A stretch of DNA of 64,000 nt from Coniochaeta sp. PMI_546 (GCA_021432605.1 MU271146.1:1550001-1614000), one strand, 5' to 3'. Positions 44,238 through 56,658 are shown, counted from the stretch's first letter. The notes: generated by a model from the sequence alone, not told the origin. Translations and numbers: made by a program.

Positions 44238-45350
44238 ATGGGCAGCAAAGGCCGAGACCCCAATGTGTCACCCATCCCAATCACAATAATAACCGGCTTC
44301 CTCGGCTCGGGCAAGACTACCCTGATCCTCAACCTCCTCCCCCAACTCCGCGAAGCCAACCCGTCCTACCGTCTGGCATTACTGAAAAACGAGTTCGGCG
44401 ATGTGGCGGTGGACTCGCAGCTCGCCGCCGCAGGGGGCCCGGCTATAGCCGGCGTGCGCGAGATGCTGAACGGCTGCATATGCTGCAACCTCGTGGGCCA
44501 GCTGGGCGACGCCCTGGCGGAGTTGGAGGATAAGGCGAAGCCGGATCGCATCGTGGTCGAAACCTCCGGCTCCGCGTTCCCGGCCACGCTGGCCATGGAA
44601 GTGAATCGCCTGAGTAGAGAGACAGGGGGGAGGTATGTGCTCGATGGGGTTGTGAGTGTGATTGATGTCGAAAATTGGAAGGGTTACGAGGATACGAGCT
44701 ACACGGCGCGGATTCAGGCGAGGTATACGGATCTGATTGTGTTCAACAAGTGGGAGAATGCTGGAGACAGGAGGTTCGACGAGTGTCTCGATCGGGTGGG
44801 CGATTTGGAGGTTGATACGGCGTGGGTGAAGAGTGACAAGGGCAGGGTGTCAATGGATGTCGTCTTCGGAATCGATGGTGGGCTTGCGCAGGAGTTGATC
44901 GATGAGGGCACCGGACATGGACATGAACATGCTCATGATCACCACTCGGAGGTGGAGGTTCTGTCCATTGCTCTCAAGGGTCCGAAAGGGGCAGCAGTTG
45001 ATGCTGAGAAGCTATTGGCCTTCTTGAAGGCGGCACCGAAAGAGGAGGTTTACAGGATAAAGGCCGTACTGGACTCAGCTAAGCCTTTGAAGAGTTCAGA
45101 TGACAGCCAACCGGCACCATCCGAGTCAAACAGCAGGTACATCCTCAACTGGGCGTTCGGGCGCTGGACGTTCACGCCTCTGCCTGAGGATGTGGCAGAA
45201 CACGAATCGAGCGACCAGGCGGCGTTACGGATGACCATGATTCTTGCGAGATATGAGAGCACGAAGTGGAAGAAGAAGATAGAAGCGGGTGGACTGGTCG
45301 AGTTAGACGGCGACGACAAGGGCGATCTTACGGTTACCAAGATCTCGTAA
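44238..45350 (+). CDS. COG0523 / CobW-family metal-chaperone GTPase
   Basis: G3E-class GTPase of the CobW/ZNG1 group, which delivers metal ions (zinc in the best studied cases) to client enzymes. Single exon, 370 residues. Motifs are Walker A GFLGSGKT (20-27), the metal-binding GCICC (Cys80, Cys82, Cys83), 'VVETSG' (Walker B/switch region), and 'NKWE' in place of NKxD for base recognition. A His-rich loop, HGHEHAHDHH, lies at about 227-236. The C-terminal CobW domain has 'GAAVDAEKLLAFLKAAP', 'RYILNWAFGRWTFTPLP' and 'EAGGLVELD'. The upstream in-frame ATG at 44175 is poorly conserved; MGSKG is preferred. Client proteins cannot be told from the sequence. Confidence 0.92.
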   Translation: MGSKGRDPNVSPIPITIITGFLGSGKTTLILNLLPQLREANPSYRLALLKNEFGDVAVDSQLAAAGGPAIAGVREMLNGCICCNLVGQLGDALAELEDKAKPDRIVVETSGSAFPATLAMEVNRLSRETGGRYVLDGVVSVIDVENWKGYEDTSYTARIQARYTDLIVFNKWENAGDRRFDECLDRVGDLEVDTAWVKSDKGRVSMDVVFGIDGGLAQELIDEGTGHGHEHAHDHHSEVEVLSIALKGPKGAAVDAEKLLAFLKAAPKEEVYRIKAVLDSAKPLKSSDDSQPAPSESNSRYILNWAFGRWTFTPLPEDVAEHESSDQAALRMTMILARYESTKWKKKIEAGGLVELDGDDKGDLTVTKIS

Positions 45351-45440
45351 GCATCTAGAGGATTATACGTTCAAAGTGCGTTTCCACTAGTATTTTAAGA
45401 TTATTAGACACCGACAGCATTTTGAAGATACCAATTTTCA

Positions 45441-47073
45441 TTATATCCAAGTTATAGCTGTAATTGGAGGGAGCGGTGGAGGCATAGGTCTAGCTGAGTC
45501 AACATCTGGAAGTCCATCATGGACGGGCTTGTCCATGTCCTCACCCTCGTACATTGCTAATATGCCAAGTTCCCACCCTTCATTGCACTGAGGCTCGTCA
45601 TTGGCACTCTCTACAACTGTCGTTGGTCAGTCTTTCAACATAGATACCCTTGCGGATCTTCACTTCACCTGTACGGAGGATCTCTCCCTTGGACAGTGTA
45701 CTCAGCTCTTGAACAGCATCGGTTGCGGGCAAGGGACCAACCTTGGATGCTACACCTCGTTCGCTGAGCTCCCTTCGCAAGTACCTGACTGGATTGATGT
45801 CGATGAGGGTTCGCCGAAGCTCCTCTGTGGATGCTTGCCCTGTCTTGGTCTCAAGTTCAGCTCGTTCTGTGTTTCGGGATGGGAAGCCTCGAGGCAGTGG
45901 TAGGGCTTTAGTCACTGCAATGGGAGTAATAGGAGAGTGATGGTCCTCCTCCTGGTCCAAGCCTCCCATTCTCAGTCTCTGATCCCGGGGCGCTATGAGC
46001 AAGGGCGTGACTGCGGCAAAGGCCCTTTCTTTGAGAGGGGGCGGTGGTTTCATCGTTCCAGGAGGTGACCGTAAGGAAGACGCTATGCGTGGGGGAGGAC
46101 AGCGGAGTGGCGCCATCAGAAGCTTGTGGCTAGAATTGTTCACTTCTTCCCATGAGGAGCAGTCATGATTCTGCCTGCAGGAGCTGCAAATTAGTGAGTG
46201 GCGACCCCGGATGATAGTGTGTTCTTTGCCAGCCCTCCTACAATCCACACAGACGCCCCTTCGGGCAGTCTCCATTTTGTAAAGACGCGGGAGGTCAACG
46301 TCGGGCAATTCAGAGACTTTGCCAGCGTTTCGCTGCTTGCACTCTTCGCCTTTATCGCTGCTGGTGACGATATTAACCCGTCTTGTGGATCGGTGTCTGT
46401 CATGCCTGTCCTGTGCTCTGTCTGTCCCTTCGTCTGAGTACTCGCTCGATGTGTACGATAGTAGATCCCCTCCTGCTTCGTTGAAATGTCTATCTGTGCC
46501 GTCACCTCGACGGATAGGTTTCCCTGCATCAGCTCGAACATAGTCTGGTGTACCGACTGCAGGCCGGCGAGGAGTATGTGGTGTATTGGTTAGCGTTCCA
46601 TCTCGGTGCTGCCGAGAGACTGAAGCTTGAAATGGCCTATGGCGACCATGTTCACTCGAACTGCCCCCACGATCAGCTTTGAGGTCATCAACATCCACAC
46701 GGATATCCTGATACGAGTGCAGGTCACTTAGAACATGGTTCTTCCGTCGCTGGCGGGCGCTCTCACCGACTAGCATCATGTGCTCGCGGTCTCGTACACT
46801 GATACCGACACGCGGCGTTTCCATTGCTTGTCGCTGCCAGGTCATCAAGACCCCTCGTGGCGATATCTCGGATGGTATTGCCGGTCGGGGCGGTCGTTCT
46901 GGTGTGTGCTTTATATTCGGCCTGAGATCGCCCTTGCCTAGTTGCCCGGTTGGTGTTTTATTTGCGTGCCGTACGGTAGAAGTTAAGTCGACGTAGTTTG
47001 CTAGCAAGATTTCTGGAGTTCCCATCCAAGGTTCTTTCGGATCGCATAGGTTCTGATATAGTCGAGGAATCAT
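45441..47073 (-). CDS. Fungal protein with CxxC/CxxC motif, unknown function
   Basis: Main exon 47073-45669 joined to 45610-45441 by a 58-nt intron (GTGAAG donor, CTGAC branch point, TAG acceptor) gives 525 residues. Without the splice the frame stops at 45598; the splice instead continues as 'TESANDEPQCNEGWELG', then 'LAMYEGEDMDKPVHDGLP' and a Pro-rich end 'PPPLPPITAITWI'. A possible zinc site, C-V-D-C followed by C-S-S-C (GVCVDCRRAG, then 'SLICSSCRQNHDC'), lies mid-protein. Most of the rest is polar and probably disordered. The start is uncertain: the frame is open to 47150, and ATG 47073 (MIPRLYQNL) is the first in-frame Met. The gene follows the cotransporter gene in the same direction, about 330 bp away. 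No family recognised. Confidence 0.65.
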
Positions 47074-47405
47074 ATCTATGTAAGAATAACATGGTAGCGC
47101 TTCGAAACGCCTGAAAATGTCTTTGAAGTCGGACAACACGTCCTTGGTTCAAAGCTGCTCAAACTGGATAAAGACATAGTATAGAAAAACGAACAGGGTC
47201 GTCGTGCGATGCCTTTATTTGGGAAACTCATCAGAGTGAATGGCTGCATTGTCCATTCTATCAACTAGGCAACTAAGTGATAAAGAGCCCAGCTGTAGAG
47301 TCTTATGCTTCATAACAGATACCAATCCAGAGAGTTTGCCTGCCCAAACGACTCGAGTCATCAGTCCAACCAATTGTCAGCAATGTGATTGTTTTCCACG
47401 CAGCG

Positions 47406-50400
47406 TCAGAGACTGACGGTGACTGTCATGTTGTTGCTCAAAACCAGCAAGACTGGGGGCAGCTCGTTACAGAGAACTTCGATATCAGACAAATATTGGA
47501 TGCTTGCCTCTTCGCTCTGGCAAGTACCTTCCTCCGGGATTGGTAGCGTCGTGAACAACACAGCGGTCTCGTGGCTATTTTGCCGTAGCAGCTCGTTAAG
47601 AATTACATGCTGAGCTCGACTGGGAAGGTCGTTGAAGGAGAGGCCTAGTCCTTGGGTAGAGTAGCTTGAGCCACTGCCGCTGTGATCCCTCCTCTCGGTA
47701 GCGTACTTGGCCAGGATTTCTGAAATGTTCAGTTGCGTATCACCGTCAGTGGCCTTTCCCGTTGCTGACCCTCCTTGAGGTGTCGACTCTAGCTGCAGAA
47801 ATGAGACTGAACGACCGGGTTCATCTTGTCCAGATCTGGACCTCTGGAGGGCATGTTTGTCCGCCATGCGGCTGGATGACGAATGACGAAGAAGGTTGGG
47901 TCGTTCATTTCGTAAGTTGTTCTCCATCGCGGATTGGGCAAACATGATTCTCGGCTGAGAACCATCATCGTCCGTGATAGTTGTTTCCGGGGTGAGGTTA
48001 CTTGAAAATCTGATAGCAGATGAACCGTGACGTGAATGATGTCGCGACTGTGGCGGGCTCTTATGTGGAGCGACCCCAACATAAGCAAGTGATCTGAGAT
48101 CTCTGTTCCGAACGTGTCTTTCAGGTGAAGCATCAGTAGACTTCGAATGTGAGCCAGCGGTGGATGTGCCACCGGCAGTCTCCTCACCGGATTCACACGG
48201 CTCAGACAACATAGTCCCATAGGTTCGACATCTCGCTTTGTCCACCGATTTTGCTTTACGTTCTGTTCCCACCTTCCCAGGTCCCTTAGGTTGATCTAGA
48301 AGATATGTATGGCTCTTCGGCCGAGTAACAGCAGGGACGGAGGACCGCCGGCTAGAATCTATATCTTCTGCACCACCCGCGCTGGCGGCGTCATTAAAGT
48401 CCCCGAGGCTGGACCCGGATGAGTCGCTTTCGCTATCAACATCGGAGAACGCCGCGGTGTCCGAATCGTCGAAGACATCGTTAGGGAGATTTTGGGTGCG
48501 CATACCCATGTTTATGCCAAAACGTGTGAGTTGCGAGACGGTCGACTTCTTGGGGAGATCCGAGAGCAAAGCCACACTAGCGCGCCGCCTTTCCATAGAT
48601 TGAGGTGCTAACGGGTGGTGGTTACGCGGGCGAGCCGAATTCGACTCGAACGCTTTCGCGATCGACGTCTGCTCCTGGGATGCCGTCGTTGTGCATGACC
48701 GTCCTCGCATAGTCTGCACCTCTTGCCACCATTCGTCGTCTTGCAGACATTTGTTGACGGCGATTTCGGTTTCGGGCGTGTCGATTCGCCCATGAATGAT
48801 CATCTCGTATGTGGCTAGTTCTCCACAAGCAAGCCAAAACACAACGACGTCTGCCTCGATCCTCAGCTTATCGAGGAGCGCCTTGATACGCCTGTGCTCT
48901 TCCTCTACCTCATTCTCGTACTCGACAAAGACGAGAACTCGAAGTCTGTAGGCTTTTTTCCAGGTGGGAACGCTGTGAAGAATGAATCCCAACTGAAGGA
49001 TGAGGGTATAAGTATCAAAGTTCGATGTTAGCACATTCTTGCCCTCGGCCTCTACCTCGGCACACATCTGGATCGGCCACAGATCAATGTATCGCTTTGA
49101 GTTATCCTCTGCTCTCCGGGGGCTTTGCAGTGAGTCAAATCCCTTTCCCACGGCGACATTGATTCTAAATCTCAGTGCCAGATCCTCCAGGATGGTCATG
49201 TAGCTTGTGACGTTCATCATCCCTTCTTTTCTGATGACATCCGTCGGCAGAAACCCTTCTACTAGACGAGCAGCGGTATCGCCGCGAGCCCTGCCAGTAA
49301 CTTTACCCTCACTCTTCGGAACCTGATGCTGTGTTGGGGTCGGCGGAATCGGTATTTCCGGGATGCCAACCAGGGGTTGGGACTCTCGTAGCTCATCCAA
49401 GTTGTAAAAGCCCAAGACAGCAACATTCGGGCGTAGACCGCCTAGACCAGCAGATAATATGAGGTTTCTGACGCCCCAAGTGATTGAAGGAGACATCGTG
49501 AGCTGCACAAAGGCTTTGATGCGTGAAAATTCTGATATGTAATGGGTCCAAGCAGCTTGTTGGATCTTCGCCTCCTGAACACCTGCGCTGAAGTCGTCCG
49601 TCACAATTACATGCCCGAGGATGTACAGGCCACCTTTCTTCATTGAGTTGCAGAATTGTACAAGGCGGATGTGTTTCCTCGGATCGTTGACAAGCAAGAT
49701 GATCTGGGGTCTCCAGAACTTGATATGCTCGGGTTTCAAGCGCAGGAGATATTTCCGGACTTGGTGGTAGATCAGGTTCTGGGAGACGTCACCCCAGTGC
49801 TTCGGCGGGCTGAGGTAATGGATCAGGAGAAAGAGGAAGACGAGTAGGCATACCGCTGTCGAGGCGTAGGTCTCATCAATGAAGAACATGGCTCCAGCAG
49901 ACAAAATACTGCCAACAAAAGCGCTCTGCCACGTGAAAAACTTGAAACCAGGCCTAAAATTTGGCGCTGATCCTATCTTGAGCAGAAAGCAGGCCAAATT
50001 CATCACGAAGAACGTCATCTTTGCCGTATTTAGCGTCTTTTCGACCAGGTAGGAAAGTATGGAAACTCAGCTTACCTGGTAGCCCATTGATATAAACGTG
50101 GCAATCTGGTTCAGGTTGGCGAACAATGCAATCTGAGCAACGGTATACGTCAGGAATATGGCCACAACTGGCTCATCCGCTCTCTTTGTTCCTCTACCCA
50201 GAGCGGCGAGTCCTGGAAACAGTCTATCTCTAGCCAGAGCCTGCAGCAGTTTAGCGGACCCGATGAGTCCCATTAGGGCTGAGAAGAAAGTTGTTGCACA
50301 TTCGCCGGCGAATATGATGGGTGCCCAGACATTGATATCTTGGATGACATTTGTATCATGAAGAAATGTAGAGTGAGCCGTACTTGCGCCCAGTGACAGG

Positions 50401-51297
50401 ATAACGACGATATACGCGATAAAGGTTGATAGCAATGCCCATAGTGTTCCCATGGGGATGTCTCTGCTGGGGCTTTTCAAGTCTCCGGACATCGATGCGC
50501 CGGCGAATATGCCCGAGGTGGCTGGGAAAAGAATACCAAAGAGCTCGCGAAAGGTTTCTGCGCCCTTGAACTCCCTCCCCTGGCTGTGTGGCCATAGGTT
50601 GGACCGCAGCGTATCTAAGCTGAGGCCGGTGAAGTGGACGCCCTTCACTGCATCCTGAAAAGGGGCCACGAAGAGGGCTGAGAACGGAATGCTCACAATG
50701 GAGATGACAAGGATTACCAATAATGCGTTGCTGGCTTTGGCGAAGATGCCGCTTCCAGCGAGGCACAGAGCTGCACATACGGCCAATGCAACAGTCTCGA
50801 AGAAATATTCCCACCAGAAGCTGCGAGGCATCCCCGAGCCGAAATTCAGCTTGAGGCAATCGATAAGACCGACGACGTTCAGTGCCGTATTCAGGACTTG
50901 GGCCAGGTAGAACAACATGCCAATTGAGCCACCAAACTCCGGCCCGAGCGAACGAGAGATCAAGTAGTAGGCGCCGCCTCCTTTAACCTCGCCATTAGAC
51001 GCAATGGCAGACAGAGAGAGTGTTGTCACGAAATCAATTACATAAGCCACAGTCAGAAGACCTAGAGATGGGAATTAGGTTTGTGCTGCTTGATGCAAAG
51101 TGTCGTGGAGACTCACCTAGCATGCCCAAAAGCCCAATCCGTCCCAAGATCCGACCAAACCTCAGGAACATGAGGATGCTGATAATGTTGAGACAAACTG
51201 GGATATACACGCCAGAGACGATGCCAAGCTTATGCCTCTTAGCTATGTGTTCGCGGTCCATCCTAGCAGACCGGTCGGTTTCCTGTGTTGCTGGCAT
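47406..51297 (-). CDS. VHC1: Vacuolar cation-chloride cotransporter, Vhc1/SLC12 type
   Basis: Multi-pass K-Cl type cotransporter. The yeast homologue Vhc1 sits in the vacuolar membrane and handles K+ and Cl-. Three exons (51297-51117, 51061-50076, 50018-47406) give 1259 residues. The N-terminus 'KLGIVSGVYIPVCLNIISIL' and 'LMFLRFGRILG' are the conserved first membrane helix. 'SNGEVKGGGAYYLISRSLGPEFGG', 'FPATSGIFAGASMSGDLKSP' (shown in part) and 'IPMGTLWA' are hallmarks of the SLC12 transport core. Exon 3 holds the last membrane helices and a large cytosolic C-terminal domain with a Ser-rich insert. The C-terminus 'SNNMTVTVSL' is the strongly conserved SLC12 end. It is larger than yeast Vhc1 (1120 residues) because of the disordered insert. 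Confidence 0.95.
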
Positions 51298-52571
51298 CTT
51301 CGGTGTCGGGCATTGTTGGCCCTCGATGTTATAGGCGACAGCAAAAGGGCACCCGAATTACAGGTGAGTAGAAAACATGAAGGTAGAACACGCACGATCG
51401 TGTCGCAGACAGTCGTACCCCAACAGCCCGTCCCAGCAAAGGATCGTCGATCAATGGCTCTTCCAAAGACAGTCAGGATTGTCCAGCCAACCCTATGATA
51501 GCTGCTCCACACGGGTTTAACTGCAGATGCAGTCGGTTCATGTCAACGTCAGAGTGACCGAGGCACTAGGTAGCCAGAATTGTTCTTCGTCCAATGAAGC
51601 TTGTACTTTTCCAGCCCCTGAAAGATAGAAAGAGTGCTTGTCAAGTGAGGTCGATAGATGACGGTTCAAATCTACTGTGTACATAGTATGTCCGTCTGCC
51701 GCCATCGACGGGTCCATAAAGTACGAGATGTCACGGGCCGCCGGACCCCACCACTGCACCAGGAATCGCAAGTTACACGTAGTTAGCAGCTGGGTCCCCC
51801 TGTACAAACAAAGGTCTACGATCATAACACGATTGCAACACGTTCCGTATCATCGCTAAAAGTAGGAGCCCTGGACCGAAGGTACGCCTTTGGTTTGAAC
51901 ACAGAATAGAGGCATTACGTGTAGAACCACTGCTATGCATAACACAACTGCAACGCACAAAACAACTATGTGCATTCTGGCAGTGGCAGCGACAGCGGGG
52001 TTGATCTTGAGAAGATCTGATCTACACTTTATACCATTGGTACATGTTGACATACATATCTAAGGTACCAGGGTGCCTACCTTAGGGTCCCTGTGAACCC
52101 TGGTCACATCGACAAGCGGAGCAAGCCGCCGCCAGATGCCTTGTTATGTCAGCAGGGGATGCGCTAGGATGCCTGCCCTGCTATGATGTCTGCCCTCGGT
52201 CTGCGGGTCTGCGGGTGTCACCTGCCCTCAATGGCTCAATCTTATCACAAGCTGCGATCCCGGTGTTGTTATCACGAGTCACCATCGTCCTCGTCCACAG
52301 CCCAAACTGTCCTCCACCGAGCTGCAATCAGCTCCTGACCTGTCATTTCTGTCATAACCGCACCTTGGCTCTCTTCCTTTCTTCACTAAGTTGCTCTGCT
52401 CGAGACTTGAGTCATATTCTATCGCCCTGCCTGCCTATACCGACTACCTCAGCCGAAGCACTCTCGGGCTGCGTTGCTGGCATTGATAAGGCCTTCGACG
52501 ACTTAACGACGACAATTCACTCGATATGCTATAGAGAAACACACGCACAACAATCCATCACATCTTCGACC
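51298..52571. promoter_or_regulatory. Divergent region, VHC1 / vacuolar amino-acid transporter
   Basis: This 1.27-kb region holds both promoters. An inverted repeat with 8-bp arms lies at 52060-52084 (CTAAGGTA, 9-bp spacer, TACCTTAG). From 52146 a frame runs open into the transporter gene, but it is Cys/Ser-rich without conservation and is taken as leader, since the conserved-looking start is the ATG at 52572. Confidence 0.45.
52060..52084. repeat. Inverted repeat around GGTACC/CCTACC
   Basis: Perfect 8-bp arms (CTAAGGTA / TACCTTAG) separated by 9 bases, about 490 bp upstream of the transporter start. It could be a transcription factor site; the AGGTACCT-type core recurs in other intergenic regions of this window. 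Confidence 0.5.
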
Positions 52572-54918
52572 ATGTCAAAATCCGGGAGGGACTCGCCCTC
52601 CTCCAGGCCACCCATGGCAGTACCAATATCATCTTCGGCCCGTGACGGGTCCATCCGCGGGAGGTCTTACGGCACCTCCGCCCCTCGCGCGGATTCCACA
52701 GCCCGCCTCGCTTCTCCTATCCCTGCACTGCACCGGCAAGGAGCGGCCCCAAGGGATTTCGGTGAAAGCCATTCTGGAAACTTAACACCTCTCGCTGGCT
52801 CCGGATCATATGCGCCCGGACCTGGCGTATCTGCTCTGGCCGCGGCATTGTCCCGCTCACTCGGGAATTCACCGCCTCGCTTTGGTACTCCTCCTGTGCG
52901 GCCACTCTCACCAGCCGCTTCTGCCACGCAAATCCCGGCGTCTGGAACTCCTACCAACTACGGATCCTTCGATACGAGATCAAGACAGCCACCAGGCGCC
53001 CCTGGCCTTGGGGCATACGAGGACCCAGAAATTGTCAAGAGACACCTGGTACACCCCTCGGATGCCGGTTCTGACGATTCAAGTCGAAGGAAGCCAAGCG
53101 ATTCGAAGGGTAAACGACCAGCTGAGCTCGACGATGACGACGGATTTTCGAGCTTGAGACTACAAGGCGGCGACATCACGCGGCCAATATACAAGTGGGC
53201 GGAGGAAGCAGAAAGAAGTCGGACGCAGCGAAGCAAGAGCTTCAGTGCGTTGCGCCCGGAACCGGAGAATGAGGTCCTTGATATTAATACCATCAAGGTC
53301 CCGGGTGGTATGCGGCGCAACTTCCTGCGTCGTGCGGCCAGGGACTCGCCGGATGACCATGACGAATATGGCGAGGGGTTGCAGCGCAGCACGCCCCAGC
53401 CCCGGTTGTTCACTTCCAGTTTCCTCGAATTCCTTTCTCTGTATGGCCACTTCGCTGGCGAGGAACTGGAAGAAGACGACGAGGTTCTCAAACCCGGGGA
53501 GTACTTCACCTCAGGTTCTGAAGAGGGTGGCTTTTCCGACGAAGGCGAGGGTTCCGACGAGGATCATGAACCGATGGAGGATAGTACACTTCTTACCCCG
53601 TCTCGGCGGAAGAGAAGGAGACGGGTGCGTGGCGGGAGCGGTCAAAACAGCCCGATGAATGCTGCGCTCTTGCTGCTGAAGTCCTTCGTTGGCACAGGCG
53701 TCCTGTTCCTACCCCGAGCGTACCTCAATGGAGGAATGCTTTTCAGCAACCTTGTTCTTCTCGGAGTTGCCGCGCTAAGCTATTACTGCTTCGTTCTCCT
53801 CGTCACGAGTCGCTTAAAGGTCGAGGGCTCCTTTGGTGATATTGGCGGAATCCTGTACGGAAAATGGATGCGGAATCTTATTCTGTTCTCCATCGTCATC
53901 AGCCAGATCGGTTTCGTCGCCGCATATATCGTTTTCACGTCCGAGAACTTGCAAGCCTTCATTTTAGCGGTGTCGGACTGCAAGACGCTCATCGAGATCA
54001 AGTGGTTGATCATTATGCAGATGGTGGTATTCCTGCCGTTTTCCCTGCTCCGAGACATTGGGAAATTGGGCTTCACGGCGCTCATCGCTGACGCCTTTAT
54101 CGTCATCGGATTGGCGTATCTGTTCTACTACGACGTCTTGACTCTGAACACGCAGGGTCTATCCGACATTATCATGTTCAACCAGAAGGATTGGACTCTC
54201 TTCATCGGCACCGCCATCTTCACGTTTGAGGGCATTGGTTTGATCATCCCAATCCAGGAGTCGATGAAGAACCCAGAAAAGTTCCCAAAGGTCATGTTTG
54301 TTATCATGATTATCATCACCACCCTATTCACTACCATGGGCGCAGTATCATATGCTGCGTACGGGTCCAAGACAGAGACTGTTGTCCTGCTGAACTTACC
54401 GCAAGACAACAAAATGGTCAATGGGGTGCAGTTCCTGTACTCTTTGGCTATCCTCCTCTCGACGCCTCTACAAATATTCCCTGCCATCAGAATCACCGAG
54501 AATGCATTCTTCACCAAGAGTGGCAAGTATAACCCATATATCAAGTGGCAGAAGAACATCTTCCGGTTCTTCCTTGTAGCCATATGTGCAGGTATCGCCT
54601 GGGGTGGTGCCGATAACCTTGACAAGTTTGTGGCTCTTGTCGGCAACTTCGCCTGCATACCATTGGTGTACATCTACCCGGTGAGTAACCTGATGCTCCT
54701 TTGCATGGCACGGAGTTTTTTGGCGCTTGCTAACTCGAACCTAGCCGATGCTGCATTACAAGGCCGTAGCCAAGAGTTCGCTGTGGAAAGCGACAGACGT
54801 TATCCTTTGCGTCTTCGGCTTCGTGGCGATGGCTTACACGACTAGTTTAACAGTCATGAGCTGGGCGAATGGGTCGGGAGAAGGGCTGCCGAGCTATTGT
54901 GACAAGAGGGGACTGTAG
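52572..54918 (+). CDS. AVT3: Vacuolar amino-acid transporter, Avt3/AAAP family
   Basis: Amino-acid/auxin permease family member; Avt3/Avt4 in yeast export neutral amino acids from the vacuole. Two exons (52572-54680, 54745-54918) give 760 residues. The first ~350 residues form a Ser/Pro-rich cytosolic tail with an acidic segment (EELEEDDEVL) and a basic KRRRRVRGG just before the membrane domain. The family signature follows: 'ALLLLKSFVGTGVLFLPRA', then 'ALSYYCFVLLV', 'IGFVAAYIVFT', 'TAIFTFEGIGLIIPIQESM' and 'VSYAAYG'. About eleven membrane segments are visible, the last in exon 2 (VILCVFGFVAMAY). Without splicing the frame runs on to a stop at 54845, losing this end. The long N-terminal tail is typical of the Avt3 group. 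Confidence 0.93.
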
Positions 54919-55530
54919 GAACATGGGGCGCGAGTTCATACCAGGAGGCGAAGAGCGTGTAGACTTCCTTTTGTTATCCAGCATTCAGACTTGTCGGCAT
55001 TTACACTTGGTAGTAGTTTGGCATAAGCAGGTTTGAGCCGCGGTCGTCGAATAAAGTGCTGGTGGCCACAATGAGCCCAGTGGTGTTGCCGCTTAGTGTA
55101 GGGTAGAGTCCTGCGCAGATCGAGATTAGAAGTTACAGGGATATTTTCGGCACAGTAACGAGATCATTTAGAAAAGGTTGTGTTCTTTATCGACGTGAAT
55201 GTACCGTGTGAACACCACAGTCGCTTTTAGGTTCATCGCAGCCTTGCAGGAGTCTCAATGTTCAGGGAAAAGGGCTGTGGCTGGCCAATCAGAACAGCTT
55301 TCGCCGACATGCTCCACCAGCCGTGTCTACCTTATTCACAGTGAATTGGAGCCGCCACCACATGGTCGGATCTCATTGTTCAAAACATCTCGACCGGACT
55401 CGTCTTTTACTTCTGGCCTCTTTCTGGATAAAAGTATCTCGTCGTCTGCCATCACTTTTACCGCCAATATTATCATTACCAGCTTCTTGCTTAATACTTT
55501 GGTTCGCGTCGCTTTGCTTTTTCTTGAAAC
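54919..55530. promoter_or_regulatory. Intergenic region upstream of RPB11
   Basis: These 612 bp hold the 3' end of the transporter gene and the promoter of RPB11. AT-rich with T-runs near the RPB11 start. No coding frame supported. Confidence 0.45.
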
Positions 55531-56658
55531 ATGAACGCGCCCGATCGGTGAGTCTTGCTTTCACATCATTAGCTGTTTTGGATATATCTTATTTGCCCTT
55601 GCAAAAAAATCCCGAAGGCGGCACACGCAAGCGTTGCGTACTGAATCCGCGGATTCTGGTTCTTGGACTGCTTTTCGCTGCCGGCTTTCAAAGGCTCGTT
55701 AGCAGTGTTCACTGAGGCCATGTTCTGGATCACTACGGGTCTCTGGGGCTGGTCTGCACTCGGCGTTGCCCGAGATAAACAAGCCTTCTACCTGATGGGT
55801 TCACAAAAAAGCGTCAAGTGAGCGCCCAGGCAAGTGCATTGTGCGGCTACGGACCGGCATAGAAGTTTTTGGAAAGAGCTTCTCGTCGTACCTTCAACAT
55901 TTGCCTAGCACCCACGGCTCCCAGCTCCAGTTCCTAAACCACATTCAGAAGCACGTCCCATTTCTCCTCATCATCGATTCATCCTTCTTGTTCATTCAAT
56001 CGTGTCGAAGCAAGTGGTACTGCCCCAATATCTTGTTCTTGCCTTGTGTGTTGGAATTTATCTCGAGATGGCGCACTTTACCAACCCTCGTCACTTCAAT
56101 CTCCAGGAGCCTGCGTATTTTGTTTATGAGCATCAACTGTGGGTGAACGCAAAGCTTACACTGTCTAGATTCGAGCTCTTCCTCCTCCAAGATGGAGAGA
56201 AGAAGATCACAGAGGAGATCTTCACCGGTGAGAGCGAATCCCATTCTGGCCAGTGTCCTTCGAGCCTGACAGTATGATTTTACAGGCATGAGCAATACGT
56301 CCGACTTCACCATGTTGAAGGAGGACCATACCCTCGGCAATCTCATCGCCGAGCATCTCAAGGCGGCCCCCCATGTGATGATGGCTGGTTACAAGAGTAG
56401 GACAACCTCTCATCGCCATTACTCGAGTCTTCCCCATTAATGATAATCACAGTTGCCCATCCCAACATCCCCGAGGTTCTTCTCCGCATCCAGACCGACG
56501 GCTCCATCACTCCTCGTGAGGCTCTTGTCGAGGCTTGCAAGCAGCTGGTCGCAGCCTACGGCCAGCTTGGCCGAGAGTTCCAGAAGGAGTATGCCTTCCG
56601 ACAGATCGCCGACCAAGGAGAGCAGGCCAATGCAAATGGCCTCAATGGTCATCACTAA
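55531..56658 (+). CDS. RPB11: RNA polymerase II subunit RPB11
   Basis: Shared-fold partner of RPB3 in the Pol II assembly platform. Four exons (55531-55547, 56169-56227, 56286-56396, 56453-56658) give 130 residues. The first exon is only 17 nt (MNAPD plus part of Arg) and is followed by a 621-nt intron, much longer than others in the window. The protein reads 'FELFLLQDGEKKITEE', 'FTMLKEDHTLGNLIAEHL', 'VMMAGYKIAHPNIPEVLLRIQ' (in parts) and 'QLGREFQKEYAF', matching RPB11 throughout, with the alpha-motif 'DHTLGNLI' shared with bacterial alpha subunits. The C-terminus adds a short Asn/Gln/His tail. All four exons are needed, and each splice is in phase. Confidence 0.94.

Noticed and set aside
52146-52571. 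142-codon in-frame extension of the vacuolar transporter
   Set aside because: Cys-rich and unlike the rest of the protein; the leader has typical pyrimidine-rich 5' UTR composition and the ATG at 52572 starts a plausible Avt3 tail.
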